A DNA stretch of 64,000 nucleotides from an uncultured Eubacterium sp. (lineage in GTDB: Bacteria; Bacillota; Clostridia; Oscillospirales; Acutalibacteraceae). How positions within the stretch are numbered: the first letter of the stretch is position 1; each line of letters starts with the position of its first letter. The stretch spans positions 31,064 to 95,063 of the forward strand of contig NZ_CAMFQO010000003.1 of the NCBI RefSeq assembly GCF_945980375.1. The letters are read 5' to 3'. The translations under genes were made by a program, and so were the position numbers. Below the pieces are notes generated by a model that had not been told where the DNA came from, did not search any database, and was given only the letters and a program-made list of their open reading frames with translations. Positions 50,846-59,945 of this stretch are shown piece by piece.

Positions 50846-51925
50846 ATGAAAATATCCGTTTATGCAATATGCAAAAATGAAGAAATGTTTGTAAATAGAT
50901 GGATGAAATCCATGTCGGAGGCTGATGAGGTGTATGTATTAGACACAGGATCAACAGACAACACCGTTGAATTACTGAAACAAAACGGAGCAATAGTACA
51001 TGAGGCAAGCATCATTCCTTGGCGTTTTGATGTAGCCAGAAACAAATCATTACAACTCGTGAGTAAAGACACCGATATATGTGTTTGTACAGATCTTGAC
51101 GAGGTGTTTACACCCGGATGGAGAAAGGCTCTTGAGTCAGTTTGGACCGATTCGACTGATTGTGTAAGCTACAAATATGTATGGAGCTTTGACGAGGACG
51201 GAAAAGAAAAAACATTTTTTAATATTGAAAAAATTCATAAAAGGATAGGTTTTCAATGGGTACATCCTGTTCACGAGGTACTGCAATATATCGGAAACAA
51301 GCAAAAGCGTACTGTATACACTGACAAAATAATTCTTAATCATTTCCCCGACAACAACAAATCAAGAGCACAGTATTTGGAATTACTTGAGTTGTCTGTT
51401 ACCGAAAGCCCCGACGATGACAGAAATATGCATTATTTAGGCAGAGAATACTATTTTAGAGGAATGTGGGAAAAATCAATAGAAACATTAAAAAAGCATT
51501 TGCAGTTAAAATCGGCAAATTGGAGAGATGAACGATGTGCTTCAATGAGATACATTGCAATGTGCTATATAAACCTTGAAAAATATACCGATGCTCAAAA
51601 ATGGTACGAAATTGCAATAAAAGAAGCCCCGTATTTAAGAGAGCCATATATTGAATATGCAATGCTTGAATATAGAAACAAAAATTGGAATAAGGTTATT
51701 CATTTGTTGCAGGATGCAATAAAAATCATTGACCGAAAGCAAACATATATTACGCAATCGTACTGCTGGGACAGCACTCCATACGATTTATTATCTAACG
51801 CCTATTACAATATAGGAGAAATTCAAAATGCATTAATATATGCTCAATACGCACTGTCGCTTGATGAAAATAATGAAAGGTTAAATAATAATGTAAGAAT
51901 ATTAAAAAGACTTATCGGAGATTAA
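50846..51925 (+). CDS. glycosyltransferase family 2 with C-terminal TPR repeats
   Basis: A 359-residue cytosolic enzyme. The GT-A domain opens KISVYAICKNEEMFVNRWMKSM, with VLDTGSTDNTVELLK for nucleotide-sugar binding and the metal DxD as CTDLDEVF (about 79-86). WRFDVARN is typical of the group that modifies surface proteins (SunS/BclA-associated GT2). After about 190 residues come TPR-like helical pairs (NMHYLGREYYFRGMWEKSIETLKKHL and two more). ATG 50846 has GGTGAT at 6-7 nt. Its place right after the collagen-like gene suggests it glycosylates that protein; this is inference. Confidence 0.88.
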   Translation: MKISVYAICKNEEMFVNRWMKSMSEADEVYVLDTGSTDNTVELLKQNGAIVHEASIIPWRFDVARNKSLQLVSKDTDICVCTDLDEVFTPGWRKALESVWTDSTDCVSYKYVWSFDEDGKEKTFFNIEKIHKRIGFQWVHPVHEVLQYIGNKQKRTVYTDKIILNHFPDNNKSRAQYLELLELSVTESPDDDRNMHYLGREYYFRGMWEKSIETLKKHLQLKSANWRDERCASMRYIAMCYINLEKYTDAQKWYEIAIKEAPYLREPYIEYAMLEYRNKNWNKVIHLLQDAIKIIDRKQTYITQSYCWDSTPYDLLSNAYYNIGEIQNALIYAQYALSLDENNERLNNNVRILKRLIGD

Positions 51926-51936
51926 GCCGATAAGTC
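51909..51936. terminator. bidirectional terminator between the GT gene and the leu-operon unknown
   Basis: Perfect 10-bp stem GACTTATCGG/CCGATAAGTC that includes the glycosyltransferase stop codon. A T-rich tail follows on both strands (TTTACTTATTATTT and TTTTTAAT). Confidence 0.85.
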
Positions 51937-51944
51937 TTTACTTA

Positions 51945-52349
51945 TTATTTGTATTCTATTCCGTTTTCCCTACACCATTCGGCAATTTTATTTTTTACAT
52001 ATTTATGTTCAAAATCGCCATAGCCGTTACCGATTTCAGGATAAGCATTGCTGTATTTCCAAAATGTTTCAACATAGTCGGTGTCGGACACCTTTTCAAA
52101 ATTTGCTGCGAGCTTTTTATTATTAATACTACTTATATATGCTCGCATAATTTCGACATCACTAACCTTGACATAAGGAATATATCCGTTTGAAATCATA
52201 AGCTGAGATTTTGCAAAGCCGTCATTAATATCGGCGTCCGCAATGTCACTAACATTTTTTAAGGTATAATCCTTCATAGAAAAGCAATAGCCGTTTTCTC
52301 CGGACCATGCCTTATTAATTGAATCGTCATTAATTATAAATATACCCAT
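51945..52349 (-). CDS. small protein of unknown function at the end of the ilv-leu operon
   Basis: A 134-residue soluble protein I do not recognise. It is rich in Asp, Asn and Tyr; visible blocks are IFIINDDSINKAWSGENGYCFSMKDYTL, FAKSQLMISNGYIPYVKVSDVEIMRAYI and a C-terminal VETFWKYSNAYPEIGNGYGDFEHKYVKNKIAEWCRENG. The tail looks like an amphipathic helix. AAGG precedes ATG 52349, 10 nt after the leuD stop, so it is co-transcribed with leucine and branched-chain biosynthesis genes, though nothing in its sequence suggests an enzyme of that pathway. Confidence 0.7.
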   Translation of the reverse strand: MGIFIINDDSINKAWSGENGYCFSMKDYTLKNVSDIADADINDGFAKSQLMISNGYIPYVKVSDVEIMRAYISSINNKKLAANFEKVSDTDYVETFWKYSNAYPEIGNGYGDFEHKYVKNKIAEWCRENGIEYK

Positions 52350-52359
52350 ATAACAAACC

Positions 52360-52839
52360 TTACTTAATAGAATTCATTAAACCGCCGTTTTTAATGATGT
52401 TTTGAATAAACGGTGGGAAAGGCTGTGCCTGATAGGTTTTGCCTGTTGTTATATTTGTAATAACTCCACTGTCAAAATCAACCTCAACCTCATCATTAGC
52501 CTTAATATCCCTTGCAGCCTCATCACATTCAAGAATAGCCAAGCCGATATTGATAGCATTGCGATAAAAAATTCTTGCAAACGTTGAAGCGATAACACAG
52601 GAAATACCTGAAGCCTTAATTGCAATCGGAGCGTGTTCTCTCGATGAGCCGCAACCGAAGTTTGCCTCGGCAACCATAATATCACCGGGCTTAACATTTT
52701 TTGCAAAATCAGCGTCAATATCCTCCATACAGTGTGATGCAAGCCACTCCTCGTCGGAACGGTTAAGGTATCTTGCGGGAATAATTACGTCTGTATCAAC
52801 GTTATCGCCAAATTTATGTACTCTGCCTTTTGCATTCAT
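52360..52839 (-). CDS. leuD: 3-isopropylmalate dehydratase small subunit
   Basis: Swivelling-domain subunit of isopropylmalate isomerase. The 159-residue protein shows [24 protein letters not shown] and [42 protein letters not shown], the LeuD substrate loops. It is of the short archaeal/clostridial type. It follows leuC by 14 nt. leuA and leuB are not in the window. Confidence 0.95.
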   Translation of the reverse strand: MNAKGRVHKFGDNVDTDVIIPARYLNRSDEEWLASHCMEDIDADFAKNVKPGDIMVAEANFGCGSSREHAPIAIKASGISCVIASTFARIFYRNAINIGLAILECDEAARDIKANDEVEVDFDSGVITNITTGKTYQAQPFPPFIQNIIKNGGLMNSIK

Positions 52840-52853
52840 ATCTGTATACCTCC

Positions 52854-54113
52854 TTATATGCTTTGGGGATCGGCAATATAACCTTTAATTGCAGATGCGG
52901 CTGCAACTGCGGGAGATGCAAGATATATTTCCGACTTTGTGTGGCCCATACGACCTACAAAATTTCTGTTAGAGGTTGAAACTGCTCTTTCCCCGGAAGC
53001 AAGAATACCCATATGACCGCCAAGACACGGACCGCAAGTCGGGGTTGAAACAATAGCGCCTGCCTTGATAAAGGTTTCTACAATACCTTCCTTAACGCAG
53101 TTAAGATATATTGTTTGAGTGGCAGGAATAACGATTACACGAACACCGTCGGCAACCTTTTTGCCCTCAAGGATTTTTGCGGCAACACGCATATCCTCCA
53201 TTCTGCCGTTTGTGCAAGAGCCGATAACAACCTGATCAATATCAATTCTTTCTATTTCATCAATTGTCTTTGTATTTTCAGGCAAATGAGGAAATGCAAC
53301 AGTAGATTTAAGAGTAGATAAATCAATAGTAATTGTTCTTTCGTACTCTGCATCAGCGTCAGCCTCAAACACCTTATATTCCCTTTCGCTTCTGTCCTTA
53401 ACATATTCGAGTGTAACATCATCAACCGGGAATATACCGTTCTTTGCACCACATTCAATAGCCATATTTGCAATGCAAAGTCTGTCATCCATAGAAAGCT
53501 CTTTAACACCGTCGCCTGTAAATTCAAGAGATTTATACAAAGCTCCGTCAACGCCAATTTCGCCGATAAGATGAAGAATTACATCCTTACCGGAAATGTA
53601 GCCTGTTTTTTTACCTGTAATAACAACCTTGATAGCAGACGGTACCTTAAACCATGCCTTGCCTGTTACCATACCGGCAGCCATATCGGTTGAGCCGACA
53701 CCTGTTGAAAATGCGCCTAAAGCACCATACGTACAGGTGTGAGAATCGGCACCGATAATGCAATCTCCGCAGGTAACAATTCCCTGCTCGGGAAGAAGAG
53801 CGTGCTCAATACCCATATTGCCGACATCAAAATAATGAGTAATTCCGTTTGCCTTGGCAAATTGGCGAACCTGCTTGCAGTTTTCGGCAGACTGTATATC
53901 CTTGTTAGGAGTAAAGTGATCCATAACAAGAGAAATTCTTGTTTTATCAAAAACTGATTTTTTATCAAATTTATTCATTTCGTTAATAGCAACAGGAGAT
54001 GTTACATCGTTGCCGAGCACCATATCCAAATTTGCCTCTATAAGCTGACCTGCAACAACGCTTTCAAGTCCTGCATGAGCAGCCAAAATCTTTTGGGTCA
54101 TAGTCATTCCCAT
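52854..54113 (-). CDS. leuC: 3-isopropylmalate dehydratase large subunit
   Basis: Aconitase-family [4Fe-4S] subunit that isomerises 2- to 3-isopropylmalate. The 419-residue protein has [43 protein letters not shown] and the cluster cysteines in [14 protein letters not shown] and [14 protein letters not shown]. Length and pairing with a short LeuD match the archaeal/clostridial type. ATG 54113 has AGAAGGA at 7 nt. It follows ilvN, making one branched-chain amino acid operon. Confidence 0.95.
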   Translation of the reverse strand: MGMTMTQKILAAHAGLESVVAGQLIEANLDMVLGNDVTSPVAINEMNKFDKKSVFDKTRISLVMDHFTPNKDIQSAENCKQVRQFAKANGITHYFDVGNMGIEHALLPEQGIVTCGDCIIGADSHTCTYGALGAFSTGVGSTDMAAGMVTGKAWFKVPSAIKVVITGKKTGYISGKDVILHLIGEIGVDGALYKSLEFTGDGVKELSMDDRLCIANMAIECGAKNGIFPVDDVTLEYVKDRSEREYKVFEADADAEYERTITIDLSTLKSTVAFPHLPENTKTIDEIERIDIDQVVIGSCTNGRMEDMRVAAKILEGKKVADGVRVIVIPATQTIYLNCVKEGIVETFIKAGAIVSTPTCGPCLGGHMGILASGERAVSTSNRNFVGRMGHTKSEIYLASPAVAAASAIKGYIADPQSI

Positions 54114-54130
54114 AGTCGAGTCCTTCTTTC

Positions 54131-54640
54131 TTATATATCCTCGGTAAACGAGCCTTCTCCTCTTTGCAAAGAGGTAATACCTGTTCTTGCAAGCTCTACA
54201 ATACCAAACTTTTCTTCTAATTCCTTGATAAAATTATCAATGGTTTCACCCTGACCGGTATATTCAAGAGTAAATGTTTCAAGAGAAATATCACGTACTC
54301 TTGAGCCATACACCGCATTCAATTCAAGCAAAGCATTTTTCTTTTCTATACCCTTTGCATGAACCTTTACCAAAAGCAACTCGGATGATACCGAATTTTG
54401 TGCAGTAAGCTCTGCAACCTTTTTTACAATTTCAAGCTTCATAAGCTGACGCTTAATCTGTCTGAAATTTTCAGGCTCTGTATAGGTCTCAATAGTCATA
54501 CGGGAAAACTTTTCGTCCTCTGTTTCGCTTACGGTAAGTGAAGAAATGTTATATGCACGTCTTGAAAACAGGCTTGCTACTCTTTGAAGAACACCGCTTT
54601 CGTTATCAACAAGAACTGATAATATCAACTTTTCTTTCAT
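54131..54640 (-). CDS. ilvN: acetolactate synthase small (regulatory) subunit
   Basis: Regulatory subunit giving valine feedback to IlvB. From ATG 54640 the protein has 169 residues. It has an N-terminal ACT domain ([39 protein letters not shown]) and the C-terminal ALS_ss_C domain ([44 protein letters not shown]). AAGGAGG lies 8 nt before the ATG. A start at 54670 would overlap ilvB further and lacks support. Confidence 0.94.
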   Translation of the reverse strand: MKEKLILSVLVDNESGVLQRVASLFSRRAYNISSLTVSETEDEKFSRMTIETYTEPENFRQIKRQLMKLEIVKKVAELTAQNSVSSELLLVKVHAKGIEKKNALLELNAVYGSRVRDISLETFTLEYTGQGETIDNFIKELEEKFGIVELARTGITSLQRGEGSFTEDI

Positions 54641-54653
54641 AACACTTTCCTCC

Positions 54654-56318
54654 TTAGTTAAATTCCTCAATAATATCCGTATGAGCTCCTCCCGGAGGGA
54701 TCATAGGCAATACGTTAGAATCCTTGCTTATTCTGCAATCTACGAGTACAGGTCCGTTATAAGCAAACACCTCGTCCAATACAGTATCAATATCATCGTT
54801 TGTATTGATACGCATTCCCTTTACGCCAAAAGCCTCGGCAACCTTTACAAAATCTGTTGCTCTGTGTGGATCGGTGTCTGAAAATCTGTTGTCATAAAAG
54901 AGCTTTTGCCATTGACGAACCATACCCAAAACAGTATTATTCATAATGAACATCTTAACAGGAACATTATATGATGCAACCGTTGCAAGCTCTGACAGAT
55001 TCATATGGAAGCCACCGTCACCTGCAAACATAACAACCTGCTTATCGGGGCATCCGATTTGTCCGCCGATTGCGGCACCCATAGAGTATCCCATGGTACC
55101 CAAGCCACCTGATGACAAAAGTGTGCGAGGCTGAACATATTTGTAAAACTGTGCAGCCCAAAGCTGATGCTGACCAACGTCTGTAACAATGATAGTATCA
55201 TCTGCAGTTTTTGCATCAATCTTTTCTATCAAGGTCTGCGGATTAACATAATCACCGATTTGAAGCTGATTGAACGGTCTGCTAAAGCTCTTTATATCGT
55301 TTCTCCAAGCAGAATGATCCTGCTTTTCAACAGCATCGGTAAGCATTGGAATAATCTCTGCCAAATCTCCGCGAAGGTGATAATTTGATACAACATTTTT
55401 ATCCATTTCGGCAGCGTCGATATCAATATGTAAAATTTCTGCATTAGGAGCAAACTTTGCTCTGTTGCCTGCAACTCTGTCGCTGAATCTTGCACCGCAA
55501 ACAATAAGTACGTCACAATCATGAGCAGCTTTATTACACTCAAAGTGACCGTGCATACCAATTAAGCCAAGATGTAAGGGATGTCCGTAAGGAAAGGCAC
55601 CCAAGCCCATGAGCGAAGATACAACAGGACAGTCAATCTTTTCAGCGAACTTGATAAGATCCTTGCCTACATTTGAGGAAACAGAGCCACCACCGCAATA
55701 AATAATCGGTTTTTTTGCACCGTTTATAAGATTAACAGCTCTGTCAAAGCACGATTGCTTTGGTGATTTAGCCTTATCGGGAACAACCTTGTCCTGCTTT
55801 TTATATTCACATTCAGCAGCAGTAATATCCTTTGGAATGTCAACAAGTACTGGACCTTTACGTCCTGTTTGAGCAATCTTAAATGCACGACGGATAGTGT
55901 CAGCCAAATCTTCAACCTTTTCAACCTGAAAATTATGCTTGGTGATAGGCATTGTGATACCGCAAATATCTACCTCTTGGAAAGAATCTCTACCAAGACC
56001 TGATGTCGCATAGTTACATGTGATGGCAACAACAGGAACACTGTCCATATATGCAGTGGCAATGCCGGTAACAAGATTTGTACAGCCCGGTCCCGATGTC
56101 GCAAAGCATACGCCAACCTTACCTGTTGCTCTTGCATAGCCGTCAGCAGCATGAGCGGCCGCCTGCTCATGCGCTGTCAAAATATGATTAAATGTATTGC
56201 CGTACTTGTAAAGCTCATCAAAGATGTTAAGGATAGTACCGCCCGGATAACCGAAGATGGTGTCAACTCCCTGCTCTTTAAGAACCTCAAGTACGATTTG
56301 AGAACCGTTACGTTTCAT
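54654..56318 (-). CDS. ilvB: acetolactate synthase large (catalytic) subunit
   Basis: ThDP enzyme that makes acetolactate or acetohydroxybutyrate for valine, leucine and isoleucine synthesis. From ATG 56318 the protein has 554 residues. It shows the catalytic Glu in LTAHEQAAAHAADGYARATGKVG, GPGCTNLVTGIATAYMDSVP, the FAD-side GLGAFPYGHPLHLGLIGMHG and the ThDP-binding GDGGFHMNLSEL...NNTVLGMVRQWQ. GGAGGGG lies 5 nt before the ATG. It is first in the operon ilvB-ilvN-leuC-leuD with a clear promoter. Confidence 0.95.
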   Translation of the reverse strand: MKRNGSQIVLEVLKEQGVDTIFGYPGGTILNIFDELYKYGNTFNHILTAHEQAAAHAADGYARATGKVGVCFATSGPGCTNLVTGIATAYMDSVPVVAITCNYATSGLGRDSFQEVDICGITMPITKHNFQVEKVEDLADTIRRAFKIAQTGRKGPVLVDIPKDITAAECEYKKQDKVVPDKAKSPKQSCFDRAVNLINGAKKPIIYCGGGSVSSNVGKDLIKFAEKIDCPVVSSLMGLGAFPYGHPLHLGLIGMHGHFECNKAAHDCDVLIVCGARFSDRVAGNRAKFAPNAEILHIDIDAAEMDKNVVSNYHLRGDLAEIIPMLTDAVEKQDHSAWRNDIKSFSRPFNQLQIGDYVNPQTLIEKIDAKTADDTIIVTDVGQHQLWAAQFYKYVQPRTLLSSGGLGTMGYSMGAAIGGQIGCPDKQVVMFAGDGGFHMNLSELATVASYNVPVKMFIMNNTVLGMVRQWQKLFYDNRFSDTDPHRATDFVKVAEAFGVKGMRINTNDDIDTVLDEVFAYNGPVLVDCRISKDSNVLPMIPPGGAHTDIIEEFN

Positions 56319-56375
56319 CAAAACCCCTCCGTTTGTTAAAGTAATCACATCAATTAAAATATAATATTAGTTAGT

Positions 56376-56404
56376 ATTTTATTCCATATGAAATCCAATG
56401 TCAA
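56376..56404 (-). promoter_or_regulatory. ilv-leu operon promoter
   Basis: Minus-strand TTGACA (56399-56404), 17 bases, TAAAAT (56376-56381). The leader is only about 50 nt, too short for a T-box or leucine attenuator. Confidence 0.7.
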
Positions 56405-56418
56405 GTCAATATTTATAC

Positions 56419-56447
56419 TTGTAAAAAAATGTATATTGTTATATAAT
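56419..56447 (+). promoter_or_regulatory. ychF promoter
   Basis: TTGTAA (56419-56424), 17 bases, TATAAT (56442-56447), divergent from the ilv-leu promoter. Confidence 0.65.
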
Positions 56448-56481
56448 AACTTGAAACAAAAACAACAAGGAGCTAATCAAA

Positions 56482-57576
56482 ATGAAATTAGGAATGGTAG
56501 GATTGCCAAACGTCGGCAAAAGTACGCTATTTAACGCTATTACAAACGCAGGAGCACAAAGTGCAAACTATCCGTTTTGCACAATAGAGCCGAACGTAGG
56601 TATGGTAAGTGTTCCTGATGAAAGACTTGACAAGCTTGCCGAAATGTATCAGCCGGACAAATTTACACCTGCTACAATTGAATTTGTTGACATTGCCGGA
56701 CTGGTTAAGGGCGCAAGCCGGGGCGAAGGCTTAGGCAACAAGTTTTTGTCGCATATCAGAGAGGTTGACGCTATTATTCACGTTGTAAGATGCTTTGAAA
56801 ACGATGACATTACACATGTTGACGGAAACATAGACCCTGCAAGAGATATTGAAACAATTAACCTTGAGCTTATCCTGTCGGACCTTGACATTTTATCAAG
56901 AAGGGTTGACAACAGAAAAAAGGCTATGAAGGGTGACAAAACCATTGCAGGCGAGGTTGCCTTTCTTGAACGACTTATTGCTGAAATGGAGACGGGCAAA
57001 ACCGCAAGAGCTTGCGACATTTCGGACGACGAAAAGGAGTTTCTAAAGGATGTTGCACTGCTTACAATTAAGCCTGTAATATATGCCTGCAATATGGGTG
57101 AAAACGATTTTATTGACGGTATAGATAACAACAAATTCTACAACATTGTTAAGGAAATTGCATCTGATGAGGGAGCCGAAACATTCCCGATTTGTGCTGA
57201 AATGGAGGCTCAAATAGCAGAGCTTGACGCAGACGAAAAGCAAATGTTCCTTGAGGATATGGGGCTTGAAAAATCAGGACTTGACAGACTTATCAAGAAA
57301 AGCTATTCCCTTTTAGGATTAATCAGCTATCTTACCGCAGGAAAGCCCGAGGTCAGAGCTTGGACAATCAAAAAAGGAACTAAGGCTCCTCAGGCTGCCG
57401 GTAAAATCCACACGGACTTTGAACGTGGCTTTATACGCGCCGAGGTCGTTTCTTTTGATGACCTTATGGAATGTGGTTCAATGAACGCCGCAAAGGAAAA
57501 AGGACTTGTTCGAAGCGAGGGCAAGGAATATGTTATGAACGACGGAGATATAGTTCTGTTCCGTTTCAATGTATAA
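56482..57576 (+). CDS. ychF: redox-regulated Obg-family ATPase YchF
   Basis: P-loop protein that binds ATP rather than GTP and associates with ribosomes. The 364-residue protein opens KLGMVGLPNVGKSTLFNAITNA, with NYPFCTIEPNVG as switch I and FVDIAGLVKGASRGEGLGNKFLSHIREVDAIIHVVRCF as switch II. A helical insertion (about 130-200) and a C-terminal TGS domain (GKIHTDFERGFIRAEVVSFDDL) complete it. AAGGAG precedes the ATG. Confidence 0.95.
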   Translation: MKLGMVGLPNVGKSTLFNAITNAGAQSANYPFCTIEPNVGMVSVPDERLDKLAEMYQPDKFTPATIEFVDIAGLVKGASRGEGLGNKFLSHIREVDAIIHVVRCFENDDITHVDGNIDPARDIETINLELILSDLDILSRRVDNRKKAMKGDKTIAGEVAFLERLIAEMETGKTARACDISDDEKEFLKDVALLTIKPVIYACNMGENDFIDGIDNNKFYNIVKEIASDEGAETFPICAEMEAQIAELDADEKQMFLEDMGLEKSGLDRLIKKSYSLLGLISYLTAGKPEVRAWTIKKGTKAPQAAGKIHTDFERGFIRAEVVSFDDLMECGSMNAAKEKGLVRSEGKEYVMNDGDIVLFRFNV

Positions 57577-57600
57577 ATTGTCAAAAAATAAACAAAATTG

Positions 57601-57629
57601 TTGACAGTATTTACCTTTTAGTATATTAT
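57601..57629 (+). promoter_or_regulatory. promoter of the sigma factor gene
   Basis: TTGACA (57601-57606), 17 bases, TATTAT (57624-57629), so the sigma factor does not depend on ychF transcription. Confidence 0.7.
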
Positions 57630-57668
57630 TATATTAAAGAAGTGTTAATATGTAGTTATGGAGGTCAT

Positions 57669-58232
57669 ATGACTGATATAAAAACAATCTCGGATAATGA
57701 CCTAATAACTTTACGCAAAAATGAAGATGCGATAAATGAGTTGATAATAAGATATAAGCCTGTTGTTGAGGCTATCGCTGTAAAATACATCAACTCACCT
57801 CTTGAAAAGGAAGATCTTGTTCAGGAAGGTATGATCGGTTTGTTGGCGGCAATTAACTCTTACAAAAAAGAAAAGGGTGCTTCATTCGGCACTTATGCAA
57901 GACGCTGTATAAATAATTCAATTCAATCAGCACTAAAAAAGGTGTCAAGGCTTAAGGATATTCCGCAGTCAAGCCTTGTATCTCTTGAAGAGGATTATTT
58001 TGATGATGTTGTGCATTTAAGTGCAGAGGATGAATACTTGGCAAAGGAAAGTGTATCAACCCTTAATTCCGTACTGTATGAGGAACTATCAAGCTTTGAA
58101 AACGAGGTTTTAAGGCTTTACATTATGGGATGCAAATATAACGAAATTGCCGAAAAGCTTGACAGAAACACAAAAGCTATTGACAATGCTATCCAACGTA
58201 TTCGTAAGAAACTCGATGGAGTTGCTTTTTGA
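57669..58232 (+). CDS. RNA polymerase sigma-70 family factor (SigH-like, regions 2 and 4 only)
   Basis: A 187-residue alternative sigma factor. Region 2 spans about 20-90 (LVQEGMIGLLAAINSYKKEKGASFGTYARRCINNSIQSALKK) and region 4 about 130-185 (LSSFENEVLRLYIMGCKYNEIAEKLDRNTKAIDNAIQRIRKKL). Region 3 is lacking. The core-binding helix L-V-Q-E-G and the DNA-melting aromatic residues are intact. It resembles the SigH/Spo0H group in layout; the actual regulon is unknown. ATG 57669 follows GGAGGT with short spacing. An upstream-open frame from 57471 lies in ychF and is not real. Confidence 0.85.
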   Translation: MTDIKTISDNDLITLRKNEDAINELIIRYKPVVEAIAVKYINSPLEKEDLVQEGMIGLLAAINSYKKEKGASFGTYARRCINNSIQSALKKVSRLKDIPQSSLVSLEEDYFDDVVHLSAEDEYLAKESVSTLNSVLYEELSSFENEVLRLYIMGCKYNEIAEKLDRNTKAIDNAIQRIRKKLDGVAF

Positions 58233-58272
58233 ATAATTCCCCGGCAAAATCTTTAGAGAGGTAGGACAAATC

Positions 58273-58545
58273 ATGTACGAAGACAAAACATTGGTTTGCA
58301 AGGACTGCAACAATGAGTTTATTTTTACTGCAGGCGAGCAGGAATTTTATTCTGAAAAAGGCTTTGTAAATGAACCACAGCGTTGTAAGGCATGCAGAGA
58401 TGCAAGAAAGCAAGCTGCAAAGGCACCGAGAGAAAATCACGATGCAACCTGTGCCGAATGCGGTAAGGCTTGTGTAGTTCCGTTTAAGCCAACCGACGGC
58501 AGACCTGTATATTGCAGTGAATGCTTTGCAAAAAGAAACCAATAA
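58273..58545 (+). CDS. small zinc-ribbon protein
   Basis: A 90-residue protein with two zinc ribbons. The first, LVCKDCNNEFIFTAGEQEFYSEKGFVNEPQRCKACRDARK, is the probable-zinc-ribbon (zf-CxxC) domain with C-x2-C at 9-12 and 38-41; the second, ATCAECGKACVVPFKPTDGRPVYCSECFAK, is the CxxC_CxxC type. Such proteins are common in Clostridia and possibly bind nucleic acid. GAGAGG stands before the ATG. It lies 40 nt after the sigma factor gene and probably shares its transcript. The terminator follows at 58565. Confidence 0.85.
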   Translation: MYEDKTLVCKDCNNEFIFTAGEQEFYSEKGFVNEPQRCKACRDARKQAAKAPRENHDATCAECGKACVVPFKPTDGRPVYCSECFAKRNQ

Positions 58546-58564
58546 TACATAAAAACAAAAGCAA

Positions 58565-58590
58565 AAATCCACCTGTAAAAAGGTGGATTT
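58565..58590. terminator. bidirectional terminator between the zinc-ribbon gene and the ABC permease
   Basis: Perfect 10-bp stem AAATCCACCT/AGGTGGATTT with loop GTAAAA. T-runs follow on both strands. Confidence 0.85.
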
Positions 58591-58592
58591 TT

Positions 58593-59945
58593 TTACTGAT
58601 TTCTTATTGCGGTTAAGGCGCTGACCTTGACAGATTTTTTTGCCGGAGAAAGGCCTGCGAGTATACCTATACCTGCCGAGAAAACAACACCGCAAATTGC
58701 AAGCCACGGCGGAATATACGAAAGATACAGCTTAACATCATCGCTGACACCAAGTGCACCCATACCGCCCATATTAGACATCACAATCCGCCCTATTGTA
58801 TTGGCGGTGATAGACACAAAATAACTTATTGTAACACCTATTAAGCCTCCTATACCGCCGATAATTGCCGCTTCATACAGAAACATTGCCTTAATATCCT
58901 TAATTTCACAACCAATAACCTTTAGTATACCAATTTCCTTTTGGCGTTCAAAAACAGACATCACCATTGTATTGCTGATGCCGAAAGCGGCAACAAACAT
59001 TGATACGGCACCGATAGCGCCGAGAACAAGCTGAACAATCTTCATAACCTTCCTTGAGCTTTCAAGCGCCTCATCATCACTTGAACAGGAATACCCTGCA
59101 CTTTGAATAGTATTTTTTACATTTTTAATCTTATCTCCGTCCTCAACATATACGGAAATACTGTTATATTGAAGCTTATCCTTCTTGCCCGGATTCATCA
59201 TTTGACTTTCCTTAACAAGACGCTTTGCAAAATCAAGATCAATATATATGGAATATTCAGAATCATAATCAGAGCCTGACGAGCTTTTCAATACTCCCGA
59301 AACATAAAGCTTTTGCTTTGTACCGGTTTTGTCAACAGTACCGTCAGCTACATCACCGTCGCTTGCCTTTGGTGCAATCAAAAAAGTATTCTTCATAGGG
59401 TCAATATCACAGGTGTCAATTTCATAATCCTTGTCGTATGTATACTTAACGGAATTGCCCTGTGCGTCCATAAAGCTTGTTACAACCGTTTTACCAAAGA
59501 ACGCACAGTTTTCCTTTGACACACCGGAAAAGTCACCTTTTTCAAGCTTGTAGCCAAGCTCCTGCATCTTTGAAATATCAATACCGTAAACAATACCTGT
59601 GTAAGAATATTTACCGCAGGTAATGGCAACATTTTGATCAACAGACAATGTTGGTATTACAGCCTTAACCCCGTCTATCCCCTCAAAATATTTTACGGCA
59701 GAATCATCAAAGGGAGGCGCCTGACCGTCATTTTCCTCCATAGCCATAGAATATACGGAAATTTTTGTAATTGACGAATTTGATTTATATTGATCTGTAA
59801 TCATTTTGTCAATACCAAGACCGATCGAAAGCATAATTATGATAGCGCAGGTTCCTACAACAACACCGCAAATTGTAAGACGGGTTCTTGTTCTTCTGTT
59901 TCTCAAATTCTGCCAAGCAATAGATATAAGATCAGATTTCTTCAT
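58593..59945 (-). CDS. ABC transporter permease, MacB/FtsX type
   Basis: A 450-residue membrane protein. One N-terminal helix (about 20-45) is followed by a large extracellular MacB periplasmic core domain (about 50-290), then three helices in the FtsX domain (about 308-335, 358-385, 408-435). NLRNRRTRTRLTICGVVVG and FERQKEIGILKVIGCEIKDIKAMFLYEAAIIGGIGGLIG are the classic coupling motifs. It overlaps the Ig-repeat gene by 14 nt. With the ATPase encoded upstream it forms a mechanotransmission-type transporter, which uses ATP to move an outer partner instead of pumping through the membrane. Confidence 0.9.
   Translation of the reverse strand: MKKSDLISIAWQNLRNRRTRTRLTICGVVVGTCAIIIMLSIGLGIDKMITDQYKSNSSITKISVYSMAMEENDGQAPPFDDSAVKYFEGIDGVKAVIPTLSVDQNVAITCGKYSYTGIVYGIDISKMQELGYKLEKGDFSGVSKENCAFFGKTVVTSFMDAQGNSVKYTYDKDYEIDTCDIDPMKNTFLIAPKASDGDVADGTVDKTGTKQKLYVSGVLKSSSGSDYDSEYSIYIDLDFAKRLVKESQMMNPGKKDKLQYNSISVYVEDGDKIKNVKNTIQSAGYSCSSDDEALESSRKVMKIVQLVLGAIGAVSMFVAAFGISNTMVMSVFERQKEIGILKVIGCEIKDIKAMFLYEAAIIGGIGGLIGVTISYFVSITANTIGRIVMSNMGGMGALGVSDDVKLYLSYIPPWLAICGVVFSAGIGILAGLSPAKKSVKVSALTAIRNQ

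Noticed and set aside
56318..56398. T-box or leucine attenuator before ilvB
   Set aside because: The leader is only about 50 nt and shows no T-box bulge, specifier loop or terminator.
57471..57668. Upstream extension of the sigma factor into ychF
   Set aside because: It reads ychF in another frame; the family starts at 57669, after a promoter that lies inside the extension.
58189..58707. 172-residue Cys-rich minus-strand ORF
   Set aside because: It is antisense to the zinc-ribbon gene and crosses a strong terminator.
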